Part shown: in pieces, positions 33,968-43,289 of the stretch
Position numbering within the stretch: the first letter of the stretch is position 1
Layout: each line of letters starts with the position of its first letter
Source of the DNA: JAGOTP01 sp964415465
Lineage (GTDB): Bacteria; Patescibacteriota; Patescibacteriia; 2-12-FULL-60-25
Length of the DNA stretch: 64,000 nucleotides
Direction of reading: 5' to 3'
Assembly: GCA_964415465.1 (NCBI GenBank)
Contig: CAYQAL010000001.1
Location: 91,444 to 155,443, forward strand
The notes under the pieces: model-generated
Told to the model about the DNA's origin: nothing
Seen by the model: the letters and a program-made list of their open reading frames with translations, nothing else
Databases searched by the model: none
Made by a program: the position numbers and the translations under genes

Positions 33968-34044
33968 AGCGGGGTAGAGCAGCCAGGTAGCTCGTCGGGC
34001 CCATAACCCGAAGGCCGCCGGTTCAAATCCGGCCCCCGCAACCA
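33968..34044 (+). tRNA. initiator tRNA-fMet (CAU) with C33
   Basis: 77 nt with encoded CCA. Initiator hallmarks: unpaired 1-72 (A1/A72) and three consecutive G-C pairs at the base of the anticodon stem (GGG/CCC). The loop reads CCCATAA, so position 33 is C where bacteria almost always have U. Confidence 0.93.
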
Positions 34045-34049
34045 AGTGA

Positions 34050-34084
34050 AACACATCGTGAAAGCGGTGTGTTTTTCTTTTTGT
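34050..34084 (+). terminator. terminator after tRNA-fMet
   Basis: AAACACATCG / GCGGTGTGTTT stem, then TTCTTTTT. Confidence 0.8.
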
Positions 34085-34119
34085 TCTCTCAGATATTCGA
34101 TAAGTTTTGTATTCTAATA

Positions 34120-34148
34120 TTTACTTTTTCCTCGGGCTGGCTTATGCT
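34120..34148 (+). promoter_or_regulatory. promoter of island C
   Basis: TTTACT (34120-34125), 17-bp spacer, TATGCT (34143-34148), placed where the AT-rich backbone gives way to GC-rich sequence. Confidence 0.5.
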
Positions 34149-34183
34149 ATTCGCTATTCCTTGGGTCTCAAGGGACAAAACTC

Positions 34184-34880
34184 GAGAAGGTCGGAAGCAG
34201 CCTCAAGAGGAGGGATTGGGACATGGCGAAGACGGCGGCCAGTGTGCGTTCAGCTCCACAGTCTCAGATCATGGTCGCAGCCTCGGCTGACGAGACGGCG
34301 GAGGACATCATCCTCCACGCGCTCAAGCCCTGGACGCGGGGTGTTCGTCGGCGGACCTTGAAATGGTCCGCGAGGAAGGAGGATGAGAAGAAGCGCCAAG
34401 CCGCTGAGTCCGAGCTCCCGCCCCAGCGCCTGCAGATCCTGCGAGCGCTCGCCACGCTGGTGGCAGTCTCGTCGGACGACGTCGAGCACGGCTACACGGC
34501 CACCCAGATCCTGGCGTTCGGCCTGGCGCTCTACCCCGACTCCCTCCTGTTCCAGGAGGCAGATGGGTCGATCGTCATCCCGACGACCAAACTCCTCACC
34601 GCCAAGCTCTCCGGGCAGGGAGAGGGCACGCTGCAGTACAGCGGCTACATCCGCTGCCTGCACGAGTCGACCGGCGTCAAGAACACGATCGGCGACGGGG
34701 AGCGAACGCGACTGCGCGTTCACCTCACTACGAAGGGTGCACAGTCGGCCCTCGACGACGGTTGGCTCCCACCGCTCGCCGGCTACATGCAGACGCTCCT
34801 GCGGCGCGCCCAGCGTCGCATGAGCCTCGGTGTCCTCACCATGGTCTGAGGATCGCTGACTCCCTGCTTCCGACCATCTC
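34184..34880. repeat. 17-bp inverted repeat flanking the island C gene
   Basis: GAGAAGGTCGGAAGCAG at 34184-34200 and its complement with one mismatch at 34864-34880 (12 bp perfect: GGTCGGAAGCAG). In RNA it could pair the 5' and 3' UTRs of the single-gene transcript; in DNA it could be element termini. Confidence 0.6.
34223..34849 (+). CDS. GC-rich island C: orphan soluble protein
   Basis: 208 residues, unrecognised, basic, predicted soluble, with a helical middle and no signal peptide. AGGAGG-like sequence lies just upstream of ATG 34223. It has GC-rich third positions, unlike the flanking tRNA and antiporter genes. It is bracketed by an inverted repeat and followed by a very strong hairpin, so it is a self-contained unit inserted between tRNA genes. 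Confidence 0.6.
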   Translation: MAKTAASVRSAPQSQIMVAASADETAEDIILHALKPWTRGVRRRTLKWSARKEDEKKRQAAESELPPQRLQILRALATLVAVSSDDVEHGYTATQILAFGLALYPDSLLFQEADGSIVIPTTKLLTAKLSGQGEGTLQYSGYIRCLHESTGVKNTIGDGERTRLRVHLTTKGAQSALDDGWLPPLAGYMQTLLRRAQRRMSLGVLTMV

Positions 34881-34917
34881 TACTGCCCGCATTCGGTGCT
34901 CCGCGTGCGGGCAGTAG
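34880..34917 (+). terminator. GC-rich terminator of island C
   Basis: CTACTGCCCGCA and TGCGGGCAGTAG form a perfect 12-bp stem with a 14-nt loop. Confidence 0.7.
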
Positions 34918-34945
34918 TGTCTCAAAAGGAGATGTTTTCTTGTGA

Positions 34946-34978
34946 CACAAAAAGCCCCGCATAAAGCGAGGCTTTTTG
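34946..34978 (-). terminator. terminator for tRNA-Leu(CAA)
   Basis: ACACAAAAAGCC.CGC / GCG.GGCTTTTTGTG symmetric stem downstream of the leftward tRNA; may work in both directions. Confidence 0.8.
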
Positions 34979-35065
34979 TGGTGCCGGGAGAGAGAATCGA
35001 ACTCTCATGACCTTGCGATCGCAGGATTTTGAGTCCTGTGCGTCTACCAATTCCGCCATCCCGGC
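34979..35065 (-). tRNA. tRNA-Leu (CAA)
   Basis: 87 nt with encoded CCA, acceptor GCCGGGA/TCCCGGC, loop CTCAAAA giving CAA, long variable arm. Confidence 0.95.
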
Positions 35066-35142
35066 TCGTTATTTGTCCAGCAGAGAATAGCGGGTTCTTG
35101 GGGACAGAGTCAAGCCGTGGCTTGTGGTATACTCAGGGCGAC

Positions 35143-36849
35143 ATGACGCTCTTTGGAGAACTCTCGGTGCTCTTTCTAGCTGCCGCCGCGCTCGCTTTGT
35201 GTTTTCAGCGATTGCGGTTGCCGACCGTTGTTGCGTATCTAGTGACCGGCCTCGTGCTCGGCCCCTTTGCGTTAGGTCTTTTACAGGCCTCAGAGCTGTT
35301 CGAGCTCCTGGCGCAAGTTGGTATGTGCGCGCTGCTGTTTTCCGTCGGGTTACACGTAAACGGCAAGGCGCTCAAAGAGCTAGGAAAAACCGTTTTGAAA
35401 GTGGGACTGCTCCAGATCAGTTTGAATGTAGCGATCGGACTCGTCATTGGTCGCGTGGTCGGATTTGGATGGTTCGCTTCGGGTTTGTTGGGGGCAGCCT
35501 TGTCCTTCAATAGCACCGTATTGGCATTACGTTCGTTGGGTGATCGTGGCGACTTGAATCGTTCACATGGAAAGATCACGACGGGTATCTTGTTGCTCCA
35601 AGATGTCTTTGCCACGATTGTATTGTTGGTGGTTGGAATCGCACCGTTGCAAGGTGGGGGAATGGAAGTCATGTTTGTCATTCTAAAAGGCTTAGGATTG
35701 CTTGCGGCGGTCACTCTTCTTGCCCGAACGATTTTGCCTAAGATCATTGACCAGGCTGCTCGTTCTCAGGAATTGCTCGCCATCGGTTCGCTCGCGTTTG
35801 CGCTTGGCATGTCGCTGGTCTTTCACGAAGTCGGCTGGTCGTATGAAATTGGTGCGCTTCTGGCTGGTGTCTGTTTGGCGAACACGGTCTATCGGTTCGA
35901 GATTGAGTCGAAACTTAAACCAATGCGCGAGCTGTTCTTGGTTGTGTTCTTCGTTCTCTTGGGAAGTAAAATCGATATTACGAGCCTTCGTTCTGGTTGG
36001 GCGATCGCAGCCGTATTGATTCCAACGATTATTTTGATCAATCCTTGGTTTGTCGGGCGTTTGATGCGGCACTTTGGTCAGGCGCGTTCCCCCTCGTTCT
36101 TGGTCGGGATCCATTTGTCGCATTTGAGCGAGTTTTCGTTACTCTTACTGTTCGTGGCCAGTCGCTCGATCCAACTTCCTACCAATTTCACGTCGGCTAT
36201 TACGGTAGCGGTGGCCTGTACCATGTTGGGTGGCAGCTTGCTCATGACCCATGCTGAACGGGTGCGCCAGTTCGTAGAGTGGCTCTTCCGGATCAAGCCA
36301 GAAGCGAAGTCGATTCAAGAAACCAAAGGCGAGGAATACGACGTCATTTTATTTGGCTGTCATCGAGTGGGAAGCGACTTCCTCCCGGCCTTCAAAAAGA
36401 TGAAGGCAGACTATCTAGTGGTAGATTTTGACCCAGAAGCGATCGCTGACCTTGAAGAAAATGGCATTCCTTGTCGGTACGGCGATGCAGAAGATCTTGG
36501 ATTTTTGCGTGAGATCGGAACAGATAAGGCTAAACTCATCATTTCAACGATCCCAAGCATCCGAGTAAATACGGCTATTTTAAATCTGCGCCGCGCTCAT
36601 CGGCCGGCCGGAACCCTCATTTTTGTGGCGCATACGGTAAATGAAGCCTTGGCATTGTATCGTCAGGGGGCGACCTATGTGATTTTGCCTCATGTACTGG
36701 GCGGAAATTACGCCTCTCAGCTGGTTGAGTCCTTTGGGTTAAGGCGAGAGGCCTTTACCCAAGAACGGACCCGTCACATCGCTCATTTAAAGCGCCGTGG
36801 CGACTATGTTTCGGCGGTTCCGATGCTGTCCCACGGCCGCTGGCGGTAA
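35143..36849 (+). CDS. KefB-type cation:proton antiporter with TrkA-N domain
   Basis: 568 residues from ATG 35143. A CPA2 membrane domain (about 1-380, roughly twelve TM segments, with SFNSTVLALRSLGDRG in the ion-binding region) is fused to a cytosolic RCK/TrkA-N domain (about 405-530). That domain has YDVILFGCHRVGSDFLPAF and DFDPEA, a slightly altered dinucleotide-binding motif. Likely K+ or Na+/H+ exchange gated by nucleotide binding. Confidence 0.88.
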   Translation: MTLFGELSVLFLAAAALALCFQRLRLPTVVAYLVTGLVLGPFALGLLQASELFELLAQVGMCALLFSVGLHVNGKALKELGKTVLKVGLLQISLNVAIGLVIGRVVGFGWFASGLLGAALSFNSTVLALRSLGDRGDLNRSHGKITTGILLLQDVFATIVLLVVGIAPLQGGGMEVMFVILKGLGLLAAVTLLARTILPKIIDQAARSQELLAIGSLAFALGMSLVFHEVGWSYEIGALLAGVCLANTVYRFEIESKLKPMRELFLVVFFVLLGSKIDITSLRSGWAIAAVLIPTIILINPWFVGRLMRHFGQARSPSFLVGIHLSHLSEFSLLLLFVASRSIQLPTNFTSAITVAVACTMLGGSLLMTHAERVRQFVEWLFRIKPEAKSIQETKGEEYDVILFGCHRVGSDFLPAFKKMKADYLVVDFDPEAIADLEENGIPCRYGDAEDLGFLREIGTDKAKLIISTIPSIRVNTAILNLRRAHRPAGTLIFVAHTVNEALALYRQGATYVILPHVLGGNYASQLVESFGLRREAFTQERTRHIAHLKRRGDYVSAVPMLSHGRWR

Positions 36850-36852
36850 GCC

Positions 36853-36881
36853 TTGCGACGCAACCGTTCCTCCTTTACACT
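36853..36881 (+). promoter_or_regulatory. promoter of parAB
   Basis: TTGCGA (36853-36858), 17-bp spacer, TACACT (36876-36881), 45 nt before the parA start. Confidence 0.5.
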
Positions 36882-36926
36882 GACGGCGTTTGAGAGCGTG
36901 CGCTTCTAACGAAAAGGTCCCTTGGT

Positions 36927-37715
36927 ATGGCGCGTATTATTTCCATCGTAAACCAAAAAGGCGGGGTAGGAAAAACGACCACGGCCATTAATTTGGGCGC
37001 GTATCTTGCAGAACTTGGGAAGTTCGTCTTGATTGTGGATTTGGATCCTCAGGCAAACGCGACTTCGGGGATCGGAATTGATCATCGTCAGATTGAGCGG
37101 GGGGTGTACGAGGCGGTGTTGGGTCAAGCGTCTTTCAAAGAGATTGCTCAGCCAACAGCTCACGTGGGTCTTCGGATCGCTCCAGCCACGAACGCGCTCG
37201 CTGGATTGAACGTCGAATTGGTTCCATTGGAGAATCGTGAATTTAAGTTGCGTGATGCGTTGCGTGAAATTCGTAACGACTACGATTTTATTTTGATTGA
37301 TTGTCCGCCAACGCTTGGGCTGATCACCTTGAATGGGTTGGTGGCTGGCGATGAAATTTTGATTCCGGTTCAGGCCGAGTACTACGCGCTTGAAGGTCTG
37401 GGTCAGCTCTTGGAGACGGTCCAGCTTGTTCAAGATCGCCTACGTCCAGAGGTCGACATTCTTGGGGCGGTCATTACGATGTACGATGGTCGTACAAAGT
37501 TATCGGATGACGTGCTGCAAGAGTTGTACAAATATTTCCCAAATAATATATTCCGTTCGGTGATTCCGCGAAATGTGCGTTTGGCTGAAGCGCCCTCATT
37601 CGGTCGAAGTATCGCGCATTTTGATGGTGGTTCAAAAGGAGCGAAGGCGTATGAACGGTTAGCGCGTGAAGTGTTGGAGCGTGAAGTCAATCATTACCAT
37701 ATTCGTACCTTATGA
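36927..37715 (+). CDS. parA: chromosome partitioning ATPase ParA (Soj-like)
   Basis: 262 residues. Deviant Walker A NQKGGVGKTTTAIN, Walker A' VDLDPQANATSG, and Walker B FILIDCPPTLG. ATGA overlap with parB. Confidence 0.95.
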   Translation: MARIISIVNQKGGVGKTTTAINLGAYLAELGKFVLIVDLDPQANATSGIGIDHRQIERGVYEAVLGQASFKEIAQPTAHVGLRIAPATNALAGLNVELVPLENREFKLRDALREIRNDYDFILIDCPPTLGLITLNGLVAGDEILIPVQAEYYALEGLGQLLETVQLVQDRLRPEVDILGAVITMYDGRTKLSDDVLQELYKYFPNNIFRSVIPRNVRLAEAPSFGRSIAHFDGGSKGAKAYERLAREVLEREVNHYHIRTL

Positions 37716-38695
37716 TCCCATCTCGTCCTTCGGGCCTCGGTCGTGGCTTAGGAGCTATTATTCCGCCAAAGACGCCGAACGGGATGGCTCCGCCTCCAGC
37801 GCCAACACAGAATGCTGATTTGCGTTCAGCGGCCGTGCCGCCTGTGCAGTCTGTTCAATCCGCTCCGCCAGTCCAACCAGCGGCAGAAAAAACAGAAGAG
37901 ACGTCTCCAGAGTCGGGGATCCGCATTGTTCAAGTCTCCTTAGAACGAATTAAGCGTAATCCGTACCAGCCGCGTACGCATTTCTCGCACGATGAGTTGG
38001 AAGAGTTGATGGGAAGTATCAAGGAGCATGGCTTGTTGCAGCCGCTGGTTGTCACGCCGGCTGGAGCGGACGGAAGTTATCAGTTGATTGCTGGTGAACG
38101 TCGTTTCCGAGCGATGTCGATTTTGGGTGAGAAGACGGTGCCCGTTATTATCCGTGAAGCCACAGAGCAGCAGCAGCTTGAGCTCGCCATCATCGAAAAC
38201 ATTCAGCGCCAAGAGCTGAACGCGCTGGAAGAGGCAACAGCCTATGCCCGCTTGGCGGATGAATTTGGACTGACCCAAGAAGAGATTTCGCAGAAAGTTG
38301 GAAAGAGCCGTTCACAGGTCGCAAATACCATTCGTTTGTTGATGTTGCCAAAAGAGATCCGCGACGCGGTGACCGAAGGAAAAATTAGTGCCTCGAATGC
38401 GCGTACCTTGCTTGCGCTACCAACCGATGAAGAGCGCTTGAAATTATTTCATACGTTAGTAAACGAAGGTCTGACAGTTCGTCAGGTGGAGGATCGCGTG
38501 TCCGTTCGTCGACCGGGCCAGAGTGTTAAAGATCCAAATCTCTCAGATCTTGAGTTCCGCCTGCGCGATCAACTTCACTGCCGAGTCGAGATTCGTAAAA
38601 ATAGCCGCGGTGCGGGTGAAGTGCGCTTGCGCTTTACGTCTGAAGAAGAGCTTTCACGCTTGGCGAAGCTCTTAGGAGAAACAGCCTCCTCGTAA
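37712..38695 (+). CDS. parB: ParB-family centromere-binding CTPase
   Basis: 327 residues. A flexible Pro/Gln-rich N-terminus is followed by the CTP-binding ParB/Srx domain (GLLQPLVV, IAGERRFRA, ENIQRQELNALEEA), a helix-turn-helix (LTQEEISQKVGKSRSQVAN) and a C-terminal dimerisation domain. No canonical parS palindrome was seen in the window. Confidence 0.94.
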   Translation: MIPSRPSGLGRGLGAIIPPKTPNGMAPPPAPTQNADLRSAAVPPVQSVQSAPPVQPAAEKTEETSPESGIRIVQVSLERIKRNPYQPRTHFSHDELEELMGSIKEHGLLQPLVVTPAGADGSYQLIAGERRFRAMSILGEKTVPVIIREATEQQQLELAIIENIQRQELNALEEATAYARLADEFGLTQEEISQKVGKSRSQVANTIRLLMLPKEIRDAVTEGKISASNARTLLALPTDEERLKLFHTLVNEGLTVRQVEDRVSVRRPGQSVKDPNLSDLEFRLRDQLHCRVEIRKNSRGAGEVRLRFTSEEELSRLAKLLGETASS

Positions 38696-40210
38696 TTATT
38701 TCGTTGTCCCCGGCAAAATCCCTTTGATCCAGGTACCGATGCGTGACTTCGCCATTTGGCGGATTTTGGCTTTGGCGTGACGGGTTTTTACGAACTTAAT
38801 CCAGTCAGGGTTCGGCCCTTTGCGATTTTTGTCGACAATGATGTCGATCATGTCACCGTTCTTCAGGATACGGTCGACGGGCGCGAGGTCTTCATTGATT
38901 TTGGCACCAGTGCAGGTGTCACCGATTTGGCTGTGGATGGCATACGCGAAATCAACACAAGTGCTGCCTTCCGGTAAGTCGATGACATCGCCTTTTGGCG
39001 TGAACACGAAGATGCGATTCTGGAAGGCATCGATCTTCATTTCTTCTAGCGTGTGGAGTTTGTCTTTCTTGTCGCCAAGCTCTTGTTGAAGCTCGGCTAA
39101 ATCAGACACCCAGTTTGGGGCCTTATTTGAGTTTGGTTCAGAGCGCTTGCCGTTTTCATCGTAAGCCCAGTGCGCTGCAATACCATATTCGTTTTCCGCA
39201 TGCATGGCACGCGTACGAATCTGGAATTCAACAATTTCACCACCTTCGCAGAAGACGGTCGTATGAAGCGAGCGATAGCCGTTTGGTTTTGGCTGAGCGA
39301 TGTAGTCTTTGATGCGACCTTTGAGTGGAGTCCATTTGCCGTGAATTGCACCGAGTGCGCTGTAACAGTCGGCAACCGTTGGAACGATAATACGCAATGC
39401 GATGATATCGTAGACACGCGCGATATTACGCTCGTTTTTGATAAGTTTCTTGTAGAGCGAATACAAATGCTTCGCACGTCCGTGCACGTCGTGATACCCG
39501 ATGTGATTTTCCTTGAGTGTAATCTTTACCTGCTCAATCACGTGGTCAACGTACTCCTGTTTGTTGTTGCGTGCTGTCTGCGCAATTTCTTTGGTCCACG
39601 CGTATTCTTTTGGCTGAACGTATTTAAAAGCCGCGTCTTCAAGTTTGCCTTTCATTTCACCCATACCCAAGCGATTAGCGATCGGGGCATAGATTTCGAG
39701 CGATTCAAGGGCGATGCGGTACTGTTTTTTCTGAGGAATCGCATCGAGTGTCTGGAGGTTGTGTAAACGATCTGCGAATTTAATGAAGACAACGCGTACA
39801 TCAGCCGCCATTGCCAAGAACATTTTGCACAAGTTCTCGATATAACGCTCCATTCCGCGATACTTGATCTTACTGAGTTTGGTGATGCCGGCCACCATCG
39901 AGCCGATATCTTCACCGAACTCAGTTGTGATCTCTTCAATGGTGCGAGGGGTGTCTTCTGGAACATCGTGCAATAACCCAGCTACGATAATTGGAACAGG
40001 CATGTGCATTTCGGCGAGCGTCCCGGCAGTCTGAAGCGGGTGCATGATGTAGGGCTCGCCACTCGCGCGCATCTGTCCTTTGTGTGCTGCATCCGCAAAC
40101 GCAAATCCTCGACGAACCAGTTCGACGTCAGCGCTTCGATCGTTTTCGAGAACGAGTTCACAGAGTTCGTCGATCGTTTGGACGAAGTGGGGTTTGGAGA
40201 TCGGGGACAT
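38696..40210 (-). CDS. RelA/SpoT-family (p)ppGpp synthetase/hydrolase lacking ACT domain
   Basis: 504 residues from ATG 40210. An HD hydrolase domain (HPLQTAGTLAEM, GLLHDVPEDT), where the usual HDxxED is present as HDVPED, is followed by a synthetase domain (IALRIIVPTVADCYSALG, KPNGYRSLHTTV) and a TGS domain (about 400-460). It stops about 40 residues after TGS, without the helical and ACT regulatory domains of long RSH proteins. Convergent with parB with no gap. Confidence 0.93.
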   Translation of the reverse strand: MSPISKPHFVQTIDELCELVLENDRSADVELVRRGFAFADAAHKGQMRASGEPYIMHPLQTAGTLAEMHMPVPIIVAGLLHDVPEDTPRTIEEITTEFGEDIGSMVAGITKLSKIKYRGMERYIENLCKMFLAMAADVRVVFIKFADRLHNLQTLDAIPQKKQYRIALESLEIYAPIANRLGMGEMKGKLEDAAFKYVQPKEYAWTKEIAQTARNNKQEYVDHVIEQVKITLKENHIGYHDVHGRAKHLYSLYKKLIKNERNIARVYDIIALRIIVPTVADCYSALGAIHGKWTPLKGRIKDYIAQPKPNGYRSLHTTVFCEGGEIVEFQIRTRAMHAENEYGIAAHWAYDENGKRSEPNSNKAPNWVSDLAELQQELGDKKDKLHTLEEMKIDAFQNRIFVFTPKGDVIDLPEGSTCVDFAYAIHSQIGDTCTGAKINEDLAPVDRILKNGDMIDIIVDKNRKGPNPDWIKFVKTRHAKAKIRQMAKSRIGTWIKGILPGTTK

Positions 40211-40230
40211 ACCGTGGCCTACATAGTAAA

Positions 40231-40264
40231 ACACAAAAGCCACAGCATGCGCTATGGCTTTTGA
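40231..40264 (-). terminator. terminator for tRNA-Lys
   Basis: CAAAAGCCA.AGC / GCT.TGGCTTTTG symmetric hairpin between the leftward tRNA and rel. Confidence 0.75.
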
Positions 40265-40340
<76 letters not shown>

Positions 40341-40506
40341 AAGGAGTGAGAGAAGAGAGACCGAAGGTTTCTCTTCCGAACCACGAGGGAATGCCTTCAT
40401 CACGAAGGGATGAAGACTGTCCCGAAATCGCTATTCGCGCCGGAATCATAGCCGATCCCGCGTTCTCTTTCAAGCCATCTTTTGCTACCATGCCGACATT
40501 CCCTGT

Positions 40507-41097
40507 ATGCCTATCCTTTCCGCCCGTATCCAGCGCCAAACGCTCGATCGCCAAAGTCAGCTAGCCAAACTGCGTCGGGAGCTCCAACACTGCTCGGCTG
40601 AGGTGCTTTCTTCAAGTAAGCGCTCGATTTTTGCACTCCATCGTGAGGATTCCGCTGCCTCTAAACGCGAGTTCCTGGTAGCCGAGCAGGCGATTCAGGC
40701 TGGGTGGAAGATTGTGGCAGAGGAAGCGCTGTTGGCCCAGGAAGGTTCCTGGCGAGCTGCTCGTGAAGAATATACGGAGGCAGCTCTCTTGGCCGAGTAT
40801 CTCGCCAAAGGTTCACTTCAGACGCATCCTGATAAGGATAAAGACCCGGATATTTTTATCGGAGGTCTGTCGGACTTTTTAGGTGAACTTGTGCGGCTGG
40901 CGGTCTTGGCAGCAACCCGAGGTGACCGCGCTCCTATCGAGCAATTCTACCAAGATGCGGTCGAGCTCATGGATTTCTTGCTTCAAATGGATCTCACTGG
41001 ACACTTGCGCACGAAGGTCGATCAAGCCAAGCAGCACGTCAAAAAACTAGAAGAGATTCGCTACGACATGTCTTTGCGCGTAACGGGCAAGGCGTAA
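40507..41097 (+). CDS. translin-family protein
   Basis: 196 residues, nearly all helical. The C-terminal VKKLEEIRYDMSLRVTG and the internal GGLSDFLGELVRLAVL match the translin family, which binds single-stranded RNA/DNA as rings. Translins are eukaryotic and archaeal with scattered occurrences in small-genome bacteria. It is 9 nt upstream of a glycosyltransferase gene. The catalytic Glu/Asp of C3PO-type nucleases cannot be assigned with confidence. Confidence 0.75.
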   Translation: MPILSARIQRQTLDRQSQLAKLRRELQHCSAEVLSSSKRSIFALHREDSAASKREFLVAEQAIQAGWKIVAEEALLAQEGSWRAAREEYTEAALLAEYLAKGSLQTHPDKDKDPDIFIGGLSDFLGELVRLAVLAATRGDRAPIEQFYQDAVELMDFLLQMDLTGHLRTKVDQAKQHVKKLEEIRYDMSLRVTGKA

Positions 41098-41106
41098 CAC
41101 CTAGGT

Positions 41107-42246
41107 ATGCATCGTCCTCGACGAGTTCTCTTGGTGTACGCGTTGCCCCATTCCGGGCATTCATCGGCGGCGGCAGCCTTACAGGAAGAATTGGAAGGGC
41201 AAGGCTTCGAGGTGTGCCAGTATAATTTTCAAGAACAGTGGACGCGTCTCGGAAAAAAGGCGAGTGGATTTCAAAAGTGGATTGTGGAGCATGCGCCCTG
41301 GGTTTGGCGGCACGCACACGGCAATAAAGGCTACGCGGGAGTCACCGATTTTGTCGTCGAACAGCTCACCCGTTGGGATATCACGGGACTCTTTGCGAAA
41401 ATCCAATCGTACAAACCGGATGCTATTATCGCGACGCATTTTCTGCCGTTGCGCATGCTGGGTGAAGGGCGTTTGTCTGGGTATCTGTCTATGCCGATCT
41501 TTGCGGTGACCACGGACTTGTGGGTGCATCGCTATTGGGCCCACGTGGGCATCGATCAATACTTTGCGGCGACGAAACAGACAAAAGAGCATCTTGTGGA
41601 GTACGGCATCAATCCGGCCCGTGTTCAGGTGACGGGGATCCCTCTTCGACGTGTGTTTTTTGAGAAGCGCGCCTTCTCGTCACGCCAAGCTCGAGCGAAA
41701 CTCGGTATCACGCTTCAGAAGCCACATGTGACGATCGTGGGTGGATCGTTGGGAATTTTCCCGTTCCGTGATTTGCTGAAAGCGATCGTCATCGAAAAGA
41801 ACGCTTCTTCCATTCAATGGACGGTTATTTTTGGGACCGATGAAAAGAATTTGAAGCGATCGAAGCGATTTTTACGTAAGTATCCCCAGGTGAGCATTCA
41901 GCTGCTTGGATTTACGAAAGAGATTGATCTTTATTTCTTGGCGAGTGATGCCGTCGTGACGAAGCCGGGCGGACTGACGACGTGTGAAGTGGCCTTGTCT
42001 AAGGTTCCGCTCGTCTTGTGTTCGCCGATTCCAGGCCAGGAAGAGGGGAACGCGGCTATTCTGTGTTCTGCGCAAGCGGCAGTACGAGAAGATGATCCAG
42101 CGCTCCTTGTGCGAAAAGTCCTTGAGCTTGTGGCGAGTCCTCCAGAGCGACAACGTTTGGCAAAAAAAGCAGCTCAACTGGTTCCTGGGAAATCAAGTCA
42201 TCGCATCGCACGTGCAGTGGAGACGGCGCTCGAACAGAAGAAATAA
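41107..42246 (+). CDS. MGDG-synthase/UgtP-like glycosyltransferase (GT28)
   Basis: 379 residues with the MGDG synthase N-terminal domain (SGHSSAAAALQEEL, where the glycine-rich loop is usual) and a GT-B C-terminal donor domain (KPGGLTTCEVALSKVPLVL, PGQEEGNAA). Predicted to add sugar from a nucleotide sugar to diacylglycerol or an undecaprenyl-linked acceptor at the membrane. Confidence 0.85.
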   Translation: MHRPRRVLLVYALPHSGHSSAAAALQEELEGQGFEVCQYNFQEQWTRLGKKASGFQKWIVEHAPWVWRHAHGNKGYAGVTDFVVEQLTRWDITGLFAKIQSYKPDAIIATHFLPLRMLGEGRLSGYLSMPIFAVTTDLWVHRYWAHVGIDQYFAATKQTKEHLVEYGINPARVQVTGIPLRRVFFEKRAFSSRQARAKLGITLQKPHVTIVGGSLGIFPFRDLLKAIVIEKNASSIQWTVIFGTDEKNLKRSKRFLRKYPQVSIQLLGFTKEIDLYFLASDAVVTKPGGLTTCEVALSKVPLVLCSPIPGQEEGNAAILCSAQAAVREDDPALLVRKVLELVASPPERQRLAKKAAQLVPGKSSHRIARAVETALEQKK

Positions 42247-42260
42247 TATATTCTCTATCC

Positions 42261-43277
42261 ATGTCTACCGGTTCTTCTTCGACGTCAGAACTCTTCGGTC
42301 TCACGATTCAGGGTGGATCGTGTGAAGAGATCTTGGCATGGGCGTTTTCTGCGAATCAAACAGGGCCGCGGTGGATTGTGACGGCGAACCCAGAGATTCT
42401 CTTAGAAGCGAAAAGAAATGCGAGCTACGCGGCCGTTCTTCGTCAGGCGGACTATCTTTCCGTTGATGGCATGGGATTATTCCTGGCGTTGCGCTCTGTA
42501 AGTCGACCCGTCTCACGTGTGACAGGCGTGGCTTTGGCGGAAGCGCTGATTGAGCGAGCAGCTCAGACGAATCTGTGCGTAGGATTCATCGGTGGTGATC
42601 CAGGAGTTGCGGAAGAGGCTGGCGCCTATTGGAGAACGCGTTATCCATCCTTGAAAGTTATCACCGAAGAAGGCGGGAAGGTTCAGTCGGATGGCTCAGG
42701 TGATCTGGCGGAGGAAGAGGCGTTGCATCGGCTCGTCTTGGCTGCGCCAGATCTCTTGTTTGTGGCATTTGGTGGAGGAGGGACAAAACAAGAATCCTGG
42801 ATTGCCAAACGCGTAGGCGACATCCCATCGCTCAAGATTGTGGTGGGAGTGGGCGGTGCGTTCGACTTTTGGTCCAAGCGCATTCGTCGTGCCCCAGGTG
42901 TGCTGCAACGTCTTGGTTTGGAATGGGCATGGCGGTTGATCCAAGAGCCTCGTCGTATCAAACGCATTCTTCGAGCGACGGTCGTGTTTCCAATCGTCTT
43001 TTTTGTTGATCAGGTGCGTCGACCAGGGTTTGGCCGAACACGCATGCTGCAACTGTTGATGCTTGCGGTACGTCTGTTGTTTTTCTTGCTGATTCTTTGT
43101 CCAGCGCTGTTTGTCTACCTTCGCGCGGTGTTTCGCGAAGGGCTTCGTAAGTATGACTGGAGATTTAGTGATCTAATCGTTCCGCTTGTTATTATAGGAG
43201 TTATCTATCCTATTTTGAGCTTTATTCTCAGGATAAAACAAGAACTCTCTGATCTTTACGATAAAAGCGGGAGCTGA
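42261..43277 (+). CDS. WecG/TagA/CpsF (GT26) glycosyltransferase with C-terminal TM extension
   Basis: 338 residues. The GT26 core (about 8-235) shows TANPEILLEA, the catalytic DGMG in LSVDGMGLFLA, GFIGGDPG and the QE-type segment KQESWIAKR. An extra about 95 residues adds two hydrophobic helices not found in typical GT26 enzymes, giving a built-in membrane anchor. Acts on lipid-linked sugars. Confidence 0.85.
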   Translation: MSTGSSSTSELFGLTIQGGSCEEILAWAFSANQTGPRWIVTANPEILLEAKRNASYAAVLRQADYLSVDGMGLFLALRSVSRPVSRVTGVALAEALIERAAQTNLCVGFIGGDPGVAEEAGAYWRTRYPSLKVITEEGGKVQSDGSGDLAEEEALHRLVLAAPDLLFVAFGGGGTKQESWIAKRVGDIPSLKIVVGVGGAFDFWSKRIRRAPGVLQRLGLEWAWRLIQEPRRIKRILRATVVFPIVFFVDQVRRPGFGRTRMLQLLMLAVRLLFFLLILCPALFVYLRAVFREGLRKYDWRFSDLIVPLVIIGVIYPILSFILRIKQELSDLYDKSGS

Positions 43278-43289
43278 TAGCGTGTTGCC

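Noticed and set aside
36900..38700. parS site near parAB
   Set aside because: No palindrome resembling the canonical TGTTTCACGTGAAACA was found.
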